NCBI RefSeq assembly: GCF_041381155.1 | Contig: NC_091134.1 | Span: 72,995,469-73,059,468, forward strand | Source: Argopecten irradians | Taxonomy: Eukaryota; Mollusca; Bivalvia; Pectinida; Pectinidae | Length of the DNA: 64,000 bases | Direction of reading: 5' to 3' | Shown here: one piece after another, positions 1-11,281 of the stretch | Numbering within the stretch: the first letter of the stretch is position 1 | Layout of the letters: each line of letters opens with the position of its first letter | Translations under genes and position numbers: made by a program | Notes under the pieces: model-generated | Told to the model about the DNA's origin: nothing | What the model saw: the letters and a program-made list of their open reading frames with translations, nothing else | The model's database searches: none

Positions 1-2733
1 TTTCTGCGGTCACTTTGTGAACGTAACTGTTATCCAAATTCGACATTTGTAATATCTATTGTCATTTACGAAAAATTCTGACGTAAATCTGGTCTGAAAT
101 ATTCAACATACCTCATACAGACTAAAATTGTGTAAGATATCAACATCAAAGTGTTTGAGATTTGGCGTCTCTCCGAAATCTTTCAAACTAGACATCGAAC
201 CATTTTACGTGGAACTTTTATTACTGTTGTGTTTGCGATTGCTTACATTCCTTAAACCTTTCCAACATTTGAAGTCTTAGATTATTATAAATAACCCCTT
301 ATGTAAAGAGAATTTACCTTAATTGACGAAATAGCGATTTATCATGGTTTACTGCAGAATGCAATACTAGACAATCACACCTTTTTCAACTCTACCTGAT
401 AACCACACGCCAAAATTATACATTTGCATTTGTATTGAATGTGTATAAGGGTAGCGAATTGCCTGAGAAGGTTATATATGACACTCTCAATCATTAGGTC
501 TACTTGGGGCAGCAAACATGCCTTTATAAAAACCGTATCAGTGATGGCACCAACAGCACCAAGGTAGACCTGTGATACATCGTTATAAAAACCGTATCAG
601 TGAGGGCACCAACAGCACCAAGATAGACCTGTGATACATCGTTAGGTATTGTATGTTACTCGTTTATAATAACAAATACGTAAAACACAGTAGTGGTGAA
701 ATGATACTCTAGGGACAATGAAAGGGAGAGTGATAAGTTTGTAACACTGATGCTTCACGATTCTGGTGGATAACAGATGAAATGTCGAGCTTTATATCAA
801 TACTGGTAAAGTGTATTTACTGCACTATATTAAAGTCTCAAACAAATTTGTTTTAGATTAATATATTCCTAGAATTTCAATTGTCTGTGTTTAATTTCCT
901 TTTCTGACATGCTGTTGATGTATGACATTTGAAATCTGATGGATGATAGAATTATTCGACATCTTTATAGTGATGAAATAATTAAAAACTGAAATTTGTG
1001 TCAAACAATTTTCATGCCGCGATCTTGATCTTTGGAGATTTTACCGTATTACAGTTTCAAATAAAAAAGAAATTTGTCTTAGAATACTAATAAAAACTTT
1101 AAATACCGAAAGTCGCTACAGACTTAGAGGTTCGAACTCTCGAATTGCTTCTTCTATCTGAATGATGAGGCTGTCATAGTTAAACGTTACCGATAAAATA
1201 AGAACATTTGTTTGAATATATCTAAAGTGATTTATCAAACAAGTTCTCTTTACGAATTCATTTCTCCTCATTGAGTGTCATTTTTGGTAAAACTAGCTGT
1301 ATAGTATTCCTTATGTGAGTAGCTTTCGTACATGTAGGTATATGTTTGTTTTCAAGTTCTACGCCCTTCTTAGCTTCAAAACATGTTACCATCTTCAATT
1401 ACCATTACTATTCATATAATTTAAAACAACACCAAAATAGAATAAGCTATTGTAGTTTGATTCCTTTGTCTTACGTAAATTTTTGTATTTCACTTTCGAC
1501 GACACGTATTAATGTTTTGGATGTTACTCATTTTGCTGAGCATTTATTCTACTTTTGTTCTTTGCTTCGTTAACGCGATTTTATATTTTGTTTAATTAAC
1601 CCGTCTTTTTCTGATGTTAAACCCTGATGATACGACTACGATAACCGACGATGTTGATGTTACGATGTCACGAATGACCATAAATGCCAGTCTGACCCCT
1701 GAGTATTTAAGCTTGTCACGTTGTCGTGTCGAAACGAATAGATGTCTGACCCACTACGTGCAATCATTACATACAATATAGATATAGCGATAACACGTAA
1801 ACACGCGATTAATACAGACCATTTTTGTAGCGAAGATCCCCGGGGTGTAATATTGTTAAGCAAACGCTTGTAAATAACTACGATGGCACCATTTCAAGCG
1901 TCAAAGTGATAAACACCAGATTTCTGAATCAAGACAATTATCTGGATATGTTAAAACAAATGTTGCGTTAGGATGATGTCTTATCTTCCCAATGGGAGAC
2001 TACATGATTTAGAGGGATATTACTGTTTATATAAACTAGCTGAATATCAGAAACGTGACAACGTCAGGAAAATTATTAAGCGCAGCATTTCAGATACGTT
2101 ACCTTGTAAACACGGACAGTAACCATGGGAACGATGGTTCTTACGTATTTAACTACTGGGATAATCTGATATGATTGCAAAATTGACTCTTAGAAATGCA
2201 ATAAATCCTTTATCTCTCTTCGATAAAAATATCGATGCAAATTATCTCCCGCCATTATTGGGAATCAACAACTTAGTTCGATCGACCTTCACATCTCTGC
2301 TGCTCATCAGAGATTAAAAGCAAGGCATCTATTTCATCAATGCTTCCTGTTCCTTAGTAGGATAAAGGCGGTTGATAAGCGACCTTACCCTAGTATTTGT
2401 TTTTAATTTAAAAAAAAAACTTTAGACAAATAACAATATGATCAATATGATATACTTTACAATCTAATTCTAGCTTCAAGTTAAGGACTATTCCTGTACA
2501 CTAATAAACGTCATGAACACTTGTAAATCGGCTTGTTGTTCATCAAGGTTGTATGCGTAACGCTAATTACACAAATATATGGTCATTTGGAATACAGAAT
2601 GACAACAAACCAGGCAATTAGAAATAAACAAATAAGCACTGTCACCAAGACAAGTCACATTTCATGTAATCACTTTGATTTTATTCATAATTATCTTTCC
2701 TTCTCAATAGCTTATATTCCTTTTTCTTTTTAG
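1..2733. other. Upstream flank/intron, no gene recognised
   Basis: This AT-rich stretch precedes the first recognised GPCR exon. I see no convincing exon, RNA gene or transposon. Because the first recognised exon starts in phase 1 and encodes TM6, the TM1-TM5 exons must lie upstream of the window or be unrecognised here, so much of this stretch is probably intron. The short open frames have no domain-like content. A 59-bp direct duplication at 524-641 is the only repeat noted. Confidence 0.5.
524..641. repeat. 59-bp tandem duplication (2 copies)
   Basis: Two adjacent copies start at about 524 and 583 and share the core CCAACAGCACCAAG. They differ at a few bases. No coding or regulatory role is evident. 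Confidence 0.8.
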
Positions 2734-2859
2734 TTGCAGTAGTGGTGGCTTTTTTTGTTTGCTGGGCACCTTTCCACGCCCAGAGACTCACATCTTTGTA
2801 CATAAAGACGTGGACTCCAGAGGAAATCGAGATACATAGTAAACTGTTCTACGTATCAG
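2734..2859 (+). CDS. Peptide GPCR, TM6 exon (neuromedin-U/CAPA-receptor-like)
   Basis: This internal exon belongs to a class A neuropeptide receptor, a plasma-membrane G-protein-coupled receptor. The acceptor follows a pyrimidine-rich tract ending TTTTTAG at 2733. The exon is 126 bp, phase 1 to phase 1. It encodes a hydrophobic TM6 with the motif CWAPFHAQRL, typical of the neuromedin-U/pyrokinin/CAPA receptor group, then an extracellular loop ending in YVS. It ends CAG at 2859 and the donor GTAGGT follows. Joined to 10379 it reads through in frame into TM7, which supports both splice sites. The last ~37 bases of this exon match the unit of the minisatellite that follows. An alternative acceptor at 2739 exists but fits TM6 less well. 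The ligand cannot be told from the sequence. Confidence 0.85.
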
Positions 2860-5217
2860 GTAGGTACATGGACATCGAGATATATGTAGTAAACTGTTCT
2901 ACGTATTAGGTAGGTGTAGGGACATCGAGCTAGTTAACTGTTCTACGTATCAGGTAGGTACAGGGACATCGAGATAGTTAAGTGTTCTACATATCAGGAA
3001 GGTACAGGGACATCGAGATGGAAAACTGTTCTACGTATCAGGTAGGAACAGGGACGTCGAGATAGTAAACTGATCTACGTATCAGGTAGGAACAGATACA
3101 TCGAGATAGTAAACAGTTCTACATATCAGGTAGGTACATAAACGAGATACTAATTTGGTCTACATATCAGGTAGGTACAAGGACATCGAGAAAGTACACT
3201 GTTCTACGTTTTAGGTAGGTACATGTACATGGACATCGAGACTGAAGAATGTTCTACGTATCATGTAGGTACAGGGAGATCGAAATAGTAAACTGGTCTA
3301 CGTATCAGATAGGAACAGGGACATCGAGATAGTAAACTGTTCTATGTATAAGGTAGGTACAGGGAGATCGAAATAGTAAACTGGTCTACGTATCAGGTAG
3401 GAACAGGGAGATCGAGATAGTAAAATGTTCTACGTATCAGGTAGGAACAGGGACATCGCGATAGTAAACCGTTCTATGTATCAGGTAGGTACAGGGACAT
3501 CGAGATAGTAAACTGATCTACGTATCAGGTAGGTACAGGGACATCAAGATAGTAGACTGTTCTACGTATCAGGTAGGAACAGGGACCTCGAGATAGTAAA
3601 CTGTTCTACGTATCATGTATGTACAGAGAGATCGAGATAGTTAACTGTTCTATGTATCAGGTAGGAACAGGGACGTCGAGGTAGTAAACTGTTCTACGTA
3701 TCAGGTAGGAGCAGGGACGTCGAAATAGCAAACTGTTCTACGTATCAGGTAGGGACAGGGACGTCGAGATAGAAAACAGTTCTACGTATCAGGTAGGTAC
3801 AGAGACATCGAGATAGTAAACTGTTCTACGTATTAGGTAGGAACAGGGACATCGAGATAGTAAACAGTTCTACGTATCAGGTAGGTACAGGGACGTCGAG
3901 ATAGTAAAGAGTTTCTACGTATCAGGTAGGAACAGGGACGTCGAAATAGTAAAGAGTTCTACGTATCAAATAGGAACAGGGACGTCGAGATAGTTAACTG
4001 TTCTACGTATCAGGTAGGAACAGGTTGTCGAGATAGTAAACAGTTCTACGTATTAGGTAGGTGTAGGGACATCGAGATAGTTAACTGTTCTACGTATCAG
4101 GTAGGTACATAGACGAGATAGTAAACTGGTCTACATATCAGGTAGGTACAAAGAAATCGAGAAAGTACACTGTTCTACGTTTTAGGTAGGTAAAGGACAT
4201 CGAGATAGTAAACTGTTCAGCGTTTAAGGTAGGTGCAGGGAGTTTGAGATAGTAAACTGGTCTACGTATCAGGTAGGAACAGGGACATCGAGATAGTAAA
4301 CTGTTCTATGTATCAGGTAGGAACAGGGACGTCGAGATAGTTGAACTGTTATACGTATCATGTAGGTACAGGGACATCGAGATTGTAAACTGTTCTACGT
4401 ATCAGGTAGGTACAGGGAGATCGAGATAGTAAACTGCACTACATATCATGTAGGTACAGGAACATCGAGATAGTAAATTGGTCTAAGTATCAGGTAGGAA
4501 CAGGGACATCGAGATAGTAAACAGTTTTACGTATCAGGTAGGTACAGGGACGTCGAGATAGTAAAGAGTTCTACGTATCAGGTAGGAACAGGGACGTCGA
4601 GATAGTTAACTGTTCTACGTATCAGGTAGGAACAGGTTGTCGAGATAGTAAACAGTTCTACTTATCGGGTAGGTACAGGGACATCGAGATAGTAAACTGT
4701 TCTACGTATTAGGTAGGTGTAGGGACATCGAGATAGTTAACTGTTCTACGTATCAGGTAGGTACATAGACGAGATAGTAAACTGGCCTACATATCAGGTA
4801 GGTACAAGGACATCGAGAAAGTACACTGTTCTACGTTTTAGGTAGGTAAAGGACATCGAGATAGTAAACTGTTCAGCGTTTAAGGTAGGTGCAGGGAGTT
4901 TGAGATAGTAAACTGGTCTACGTATCAGGTAGGAACAGGGACATCGAAATAGTAAACTGTTCTACGTAGCAGGTAGGAACGGGGACGTCGAGATAGTTGA
5001 ACTGTTTTACGTATCAGGTAGGAATAGGGACGTCGAGATAGTTGAACTGTTCTACGTATCAGATAGGTACATGGACATAGAGACTGAAGACTGGTATACG
5101 TTTCATGTAGGTAAAGGGAGATCGAGATAGTAAACTGGTCTACGTATCAGGTAGGAACAGGGACATCGAGATAGTAAACTGTTCTACGTATCAGGTAAGT
5201 ACAGGGACATCGCGATG
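2823..5217 (+). repeat. 44-bp minisatellite made of exon end plus splice donor
   Basis: About 54 tandem units of roughly 44 bp. The first unit overlaps the coding end of the TM6 exon. Each unit contains a copy of the last ~30 coding bases, the junction-like string CAGGTAGG and about ten intron bases. Units vary by substitution and small indels, and some donors are degraded (ATGTAGG). The final unit carries CAGGTAAGT at 5192-5200, a closer match to the metazoan donor consensus. Reading from the exon into the array meets a stop within about 17 codons, so read-through is not coding. A higher-order repeat is visible: a marked block near 4021 recurs near 4633. Confidence 0.93.
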
Positions 5218-5900
5218 CAAAGAAAAGCTCTGTAAATATTAGAGAAGACTTATTTATGGCGTCACTCCTTACAACACCTAAACCCGCCATGATTTTACCT
5301 TTTTTTGCTTGACATAACAAATTTTGGTATCTCACATCAATCGATAAATGTTGCCATTCCTGCTACGTATCTGCTGTAGCCATCCTGTAATGTGTTATGT
5401 CGTAGCCATCCTGTAATGCGCTGTAACCATCCTGCAATGTGTTATGTCGTAGCCATCCTATAATGTGTTGCTTCGGATACCGTCTCCTCCGACAGTGAAT
5501 AGTCTTGGAAGCCATTAGCGCCTAGCCGTCCTAAAACACGGACCTCAGAGTGATTTGTCTCCTTATCTCGGTGACGTAATGATTGGTGCCTAATATGGCT
5601 TGGTCATATTTTCGAACGATTACATACAGATTGACGTGACCAGAGTGTAAAATCAATGCGCTAAGTTACGTAAAAAGACACCGTCCTACGTCACACAAAT
5701 ACATTACCTCTTATACACAATATACACAATATAAACAATGACTTTCTCCCTCACATTTGTTTTAACAATGGGATTCTCAAACGATTTGGTGATACTGTAT
5801 GTGACTGAAATGTGCATCCTTAAGCGGATTTGGAAATGTGATTTGATATAGGTCGTCACCATCTATTTTTCATTGTCAACTGATCTGCTCGGTTTTTGTT
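5218..5900. other. GPCR intron segment with a short imperfect repeat
   Basis: Intronic DNA between the minisatellite and the first hairpin element. Positions ~5375-5470 hold three or four imperfect copies of a phrase built on GTAGCCATCCTGTAATGTG. Nothing else is recognised. Confidence 0.6.
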
Positions 5901-7242
5901 ATCCCCCGCCCAACGAAGTTGGCGGGGGATATACAAATGGGTTCCGTCCGTCCGTCCGTCCGTCCGTCCGTCCGTCCGTTTCCGCATCCGTCCGTCCGTC
6001 CGTACGAATGGTTTCCGGAGCATAACTCTTAAACCAGTAGAGGTATTTCCACGAAACTTCATAGACACATTGTTCTTATGGTCTAGTAGTGCCTTTTGCT
6101 ATTTTTAGGTTTTCATTTTTTTGCATTTTTTCCGTAACCATGGAAACATTGCTGAAAATATCATATTTTTGTACCAGGTTCGTTTCGGCAGCACAACTCT
6201 AAAACCAGCAGAGATATTTCCATGAAACTTCATAGACACATTGGTCTTATGGTCTAGTAGTACCTTTTGCTATTTTAAGGATTTCACTTTTTGTACTTTT
6301 TTCTGTAACCATGGAAACATTGCTGAAAATGGCAGATTTTTGTGTAAGAATCGTTTCCGGAGCACAACTCTAAAACCAGCAGAGATATTTCCATGAAACT
6401 TCATAGACACATTGTTCTTATGGTCTAGTAGTGCCTTTTGCTATTTTTAGGTTTTCATTTTTTGCACTTTTTCCGTAACCATGGAAACATTACTGAAAAT
6501 ATCATATTTTTGTACCAGGTTCGTTTCCGCAGCATAACTCTAAAACCGGTTGAGATATATGCACGGAACTCCATAGGCACATTAGTCTTATGGTCTAGTA
6601 GTGCCTTTTGCTATTTTAAGGTTTTCCCTTTTTGTACTTTTTTCTGTAACCATGGAAACATTGCTGAAAATGGCAGATTTTTGTGTAAGAATAGTTTCCG
6701 GAGCACAACTTTAAAACCAGCAGAGATGTTTCCATGAAACTTCATAGACACATTGTTCTTATAGTCTAGTAGTGCCTTTTGCAATTTTTAGGTTTTCACT
6801 TTTTGTGCCTTTTTCTGTAACCATAGAAGCATTGCTGAAAATATCATATTTTTGTATCAGGTTTATGTCCGGAGCATAACTCTAAAACCAGCATAGATAT
6901 TTCCATGAAACTTCAAAGACACATTCTTTTTATGGTCTAGTAGTACCTTTTGCTATTTTTAGGTTTTCATTTTTTGCACTTTTTCCGTTACCATGGAAAC
7001 ATTGCTGAAAATATCATGGTAAATGGTAAATGTTATTTTGCAAAACTCCACCCATCTTTGTGTATATAGGCTAATATAAATGTCAAGGCTGTATACCTGA
7101 TTCAACAATTGCAGCCCCGCTCTACTTGAATTATACTCCATCTTTCTTTGGCTCAACTTCCTTTTTCCTGTTTTTTTTTCATACACATCAATTCTCCACA
7201 ATCAAACTTACTTCAGCTTTGATATCTCCATTGGCGGGGGAT
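5901..7242 (+). mobile_element. CCCCCGCC-hairpin non-autonomous element, copy 1
   Basis: The element opens with a strong hairpin (ATCCCCCGCC pairing with GGCGGGGGAT, 5901-5930) and a run of CCGT tetranucleotides (~5944-6003). About six tandem sub-units of roughly 170 bp follow, each beginning near GTTTCCGGAGCA and ending near GCTGAAAAT. It closes with TTGGCGGGGGAT at 7231-7242, complementary to the opening arm. Open frames across the sub-units and the CCGT run are low-complexity by-products, not genes. No transposase is present, so it is probably mobilised in trans or is a satellite-like repeat. The exact right edge may extend ~20 bp, since flanking bases are shared with copy 3. Confidence 0.75.
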
Positions 7243-7527
7243 CTGAATGACTATGTCCTTGTTATGATTCAGAATAATTCCGAAAAGAAACATGGCAAGA
7301 TGAACGGCAACGATTAGAAAATTTTCATCAAACATCATACGAATTGAGAATACCTTAAATTGTTCGCACGTTCTTAATGTTCCGAAGGTACAAGAGATCG
7401 TTATGTCACTAATTGATGTTATATACTGAATACGATTTATTTTGAAACGCTATCGTAGGATTAATGAATTATTTTTATCAACGCAGATAATGATGTATTT
7501 TTCAGTTGATTAATAACTTCATTTTTT

Positions 7528-8268
7528 ATCCCCCGCCCAACGAAGTTGGCGGGGTATATACAAATGGGTTCCGTCCGTCCGTCCGTCCGTCTGTCCGTCC
7601 GTCCGTACGAATGGTTTCCGGAGCATAACTCTTAAACCAGTAGAGGTATTTCCACGAAACTTCATAGACACATTGTTCTTATGGTCTAGTAGTGCCTTTT
7701 GCTATTTTAAGGCTTTCATTTTTTTGCATTTTTTCCGTAACTATGGAAACATTGCTGAAAATATCATATTTTTGAACCAGGTTCGTTTCCGCAGCATAAC
7801 TCTAAAACCAGAAGAGATATTTCCACGAAACCTCATAGACACATTGGTCTTATGGTCTAGTAGTGCCTTTTACTATTTCAAGGTTTTCACTTTTTGTACT
7901 TTTTTGTTATCATGTAAACATTGCTGAAAATGGCAGATTTTTGTGTAAGAATCGTTTCTGGAGCACAACTCTAAAACCAGCAGAGATATTTCCATGAAAC
8001 TTCATAGACACATTGTTCTTATGGTCTAGTAGTGCCTTTTGCTATTTTAAGGTTTTCATTTTTTGCACTTTTTCCGTAACCATGGAAACATTGCTGAAAA
8101 TATCATATGTTTGTACCAGGTTCGTTTCCGGAGCACAACTCTAAAACCAGCAGAGATATTTCCATGAAACGTCATAGACACATTGTTCTTATGGTCTAGT
8201 AGTGCCTTTTGCTATTTATAGGTTTTCACTTTTTGTGCTTTTTTCTGTAACCATAGAAACATTGCTGA
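7528..8268 (+). mobile_element. CCCCCGCC-hairpin element, copy 2 (3' truncated)
   Basis: Same opening hairpin and CCGT run as copy 1, followed by about four ~170-bp sub-units. It stops abruptly at ~8268, where GPCR tail sequence begins. The truncation is the deletion breakpoint of the upstream tandem-duplication copy. Confidence 0.75.
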
Positions 8269-8434
8269 ACAGAGTATCGAGAGCCAGATGTTTTGTAAAC
8301 AATTCAGCAACGCTTCATATCAAGACATAGAGACCTTGAAACGACTACAGTGCTTCCGGGACGAATGTCATCTAAAATCGTTGGATTCTGTACCGGAAGT
8401 GATGGAAAGGGACGTCAATGTTAATTTCATATAA
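8269..8434 (+). pseudogene. Orphan copy of GPCR C-terminal tail
   Basis: Near-identical to 10791-10956, the last ~55 codons of the receptor, and followed to 8756 by a copy of its 3'UTR. The frame is still open and ends in TAA, but the copy has no acceptor, no TM7 and no start. It is joined directly to hairpin-element sequence. It lies inside the intron of the real gene on the same strand, so it would be spliced out. Few substitutions separate it from the parent, so the event looks recent. Confidence 0.85.
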
Positions 8435-9013
8435 ATATGTACAGATGCCGAGAGACACATCTCAGTTGACACTGCTCAATATTGACCTTTGTGGTGATTG
8501 GCTGTTATATAATTCTAAAGTGTAAAAACCATTGTACTGCTTTTATATATAGCAGCGTATACCAAAATTTCATATTACACGATTAGGATATGGTAATCAC
8601 CAGATGGATATGGTCATTGGTTGATGTTAAAAAAATGAAGTTTGTTTTAACAGTTGGTAAATTGTATGTTTGGAACGCAACACTATGACTACAAAGAAAA
8701 TGAAATTACGGTACTTATAGCTCAATCTAGTTGAATACTTAGACAATGATGAAATAAGAATAATTCCGAAAAGAAACATGGCAAGATGAACGGCAACGAT
8801 TAGAAAATTTTCATCAAACATCATACGAATTGAGAATACCTTAAATTGTTCGCACGTTCTTAATGTTCCGAAGGTACAAGAGATCGTTATGTCACTAATT
8901 GATGTTATATACTGAATACGATTTATTTTGAAACGCTATCGTAGGATTAATGAATTATTTTTATCAACGCAGATAATGATGTATTTTTCAGTTGATTAAT
9001 AACTTCATTTTTT

Positions 9014-10148
9014 ATCCCCCGCCCAACGAAGTTGGCGGGGGATATACAAATGGGTTCCGTCCGTCCGTCCGTCCGTCCGTCCGTACGAATGGTTTCCGGA
9101 GCATAACTCTTAAACCAGTAGAGGTATTTCCACGAAACTTCATAGACACATTGTTCTTATGGTCTAGTAGTGCCTTTTGCTATTTTTAGGCTTTCATTTT
9201 TTGCATTTTTTCCGTAACTATGGAAACATTGCTGAAAATATCATATTTTTGAACCAGGTTCGTTTCCGCAGCATAACTCTAAAACCAGAAGAGATATTTC
9301 CACGAAACCTCATAGACACATTGGTCTTATGGTCTAGTAGTGCCTTTTACTATTTCAAGGTTTTCACTTTTTGTACTTTTTTGTTATCATGGAAACATTG
9401 CTGAAAATGGCAGATTTTTGTGTAAGAATCGTTTCTGGAGCACAACTTTAAAACCAGCAGAGATATTTCCATGAAACTTCATTGACACATTGTTCTTATG
9501 GTCTAGTAGTGCCTTTTGCTATTTTTAGGTTTTCATTTTTTGCACTTTTTCCGTAACCATGGAAACATTGCTGAAAATATCATATTTTTGTACCAGGTTC
9601 GTTTCCGGAGCACAACTCTAAAAACAGCATAGATATTTCCATGAAACGTCATAGACACATTGTTCTTATGGTCTAGTAGTGCCTTTTGCTATTTATAGGT
9701 TTTCACTTTTTGTGCTTTTTTCTGTAACCATAGAAACATTGCTGAAAATATCATATTTTTGTAGCAGGTTCATTTCCGGAGCATAACTCTAAAACCAGCA
9801 GAGATATTTCCACGAAACTTCATAGACACATTTTTTTTATGGTCTAGTAGTACCTTTTGCTATTTTTAGGTTTTCATTTTTTACACTTTTTCCGTTACCA
9901 TGGAAACATTGCTGAAAATATCATGGTAAATGGTAAATGTTATTTTGCAAAACTCCACCCATCTTTGTGTATATAGGCTAATATAAATGTCAAGGCTGTA
10001 TACCTGATTCAACAATTGCAGCCCCGCTCTACTTGAATTATACTCCATTTTTCTTTAGCTCAACTTCCTTTTTCCTGGTTTTTTTTCATACACATAAGTC
10101 TCCACAATCAAACTTACTTCAGCTTTGATATCTCCATTGGCGAGGGAT
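9014..10148 (+). mobile_element. CCCCCGCC-hairpin element, copy 3
   Basis: Full-length relative of copy 1 with the opening hairpin at 9014-9043, a shorter CCGT run, about five ~170-bp sub-units, and an end motif TTGGCGAGGGAT at 10137-10148. The end motif carries one change from the perfect complement. Its left 740 bp are the tandem-duplication partner of copy 2. Confidence 0.75.
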
Positions 10149-10378
10149 CTGAATGACTCTGTCCTTGTTGCCATTATTCTTTAGCTCCTTTATTTACGTT
10201 AAATACATAACATTGTAACAACACTAATTTGTCAATAAAAGTAGACCTGGAAATATTGTAAACTTATAAATAACTTTATCTTGTAAGTTAAATAAATGTT
10301 TATAGTTCTGTGTTGAACATTTATCATTAACGTTATATAACAATGCAAATACTTATTGTTTTCTTTTCTGATTGACAG

Positions 10379-10956
10379 GTGTGCTTTATTTCCTCAGCTC
10401 CACCGTGAATCCCATCCTTTACAATGTCTTATCACGGAAATTCAGATATGCTTTCAAACGTACATTTTGTCGGTGCTGTCTTAACCTTGAGGCGTTCCCA
10501 ACGTTTTATAAACTGAAAGCAATTTTCATCAACAAGAATGAGCAGCAATCCACGACGCCCAGTGGTATGAGATATCTGTTCCCACAGAAACCAATAGTAT
10601 TGGACACATTCTACCAAAAACACAACCGACGTTTATCAAAGACAGAACACCCATTGAACCAAGGTTCAACAAAAGATACATTGTTAAAAGTTTCTACCGG
10701 GTGTGGGTCAAGTAGTGGTACGCATGCGCATTCTGACGGGCGTCTCCATTGCTTGTGTCGACACAAAAGTTGTTCGAGTCATCGGACGCGACAGAGTATC
10801 GAGAGCCAGATGTTTTGTAAACAATTCAGCAACGCTTCATACCAAGACATAGAGACCTTGAAACGACTACAGTGCTTCCGGGACGAATGTCATCTAAAAT
10901 CGTTTGACTCTGTACCGGAAGTGATGGAAAGGGACGTCAATGTTAATCTCATTTAA
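10379..10956 (+). CDS. Peptide GPCR, terminal exon (TM7 and cytoplasmic tail)
   Basis: Terminal exon of the receptor started at 2734. The acceptor TTGACAG ends at 10378. Entry is in phase 1, and the joined codon gives YVSG followed by VLYFLSS. It encodes TM7 with the conserved NPILYN (the NPxxY micro-switch of class A GPCRs) and a basic helix 8. A CRCC cysteine cluster follows, suited to palmitoylation, then a ~155-residue Ser/Thr/His/Cys-rich tail. The stop TAA is at 10954-10956. About 192 residues are encoded. The tail is long for this receptor group and would be intracellular. Assignment to the neuromedin-U/CAPA/pyrokinin group rests on the TM6 and TM7 motifs and could shift to a related peptide receptor. 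Confidence 0.88.
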
Positions 10957-11275
10957 ATATGTACAGATGCCGAGAGACACATCTCAGTTGACACTGCTCA
11001 ATATTGACCTTTGTGATGATTGGCTGTTATATAATTCTAAAGTGTAAAAAACCATTGTACTGCTTTTATATATAGCGGCGTATACCAAAATTTCATATTA
11101 CACGATTAGGATATGGTAATCACCAGATGGATATGGTCATTGGTTGATGTTAAAAAAATGAAGTTTGTTTTAACAGTTGGTAAATTGTATGTTTGGAACG
11201 CAACACTATGACTACAAAGAAAATGAAATTACGGTACTTATAGCTCAATCTAGTTGAATACTTAGACAATGATGA

Positions 11276-11281
11276 AATAAA
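11276..11281 (+). promoter_or_regulatory. Possible poly(A) signal of GPCR
   Basis: AATAAA lies ~320 bases after the receptor stop, at the edge of the duplicated block. The corresponding hexamer in the upstream copy is AATAAG (near 8753-8758). Other AATAAA-like strings follow, so this choice is tentative. Confidence 0.45.

Larger units (their letters stand above)
7271..11279 (+). repeat. Tandem segmental duplication inside GPCR locus
   Basis: Two direct copies abut at 8756/8757. Copy A is 7271-8756 and copy B is 8757-11279. Positions 7271-8268 match 8757-9754 (offset 1486), and 8269-8756 match 10791-11279 (offset 2522-2523). Copy A therefore lacks ~1.04 kb that copy B has: the right part of the hairpin element, the intron end, and the TM7 and first-tail coding region. 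The simplest reading is one ~2.5-kb tandem duplication followed by an internal deletion in the upstream copy. Confidence 0.85.

Noticed and set aside
5856..9404. Open frames containing PSVRPSV or FRSITLKPVE text
   Set aside because: They are the CCGT run and ~170-bp sub-units of the hairpin element. The same text repeats in all copies with shifts and stops.
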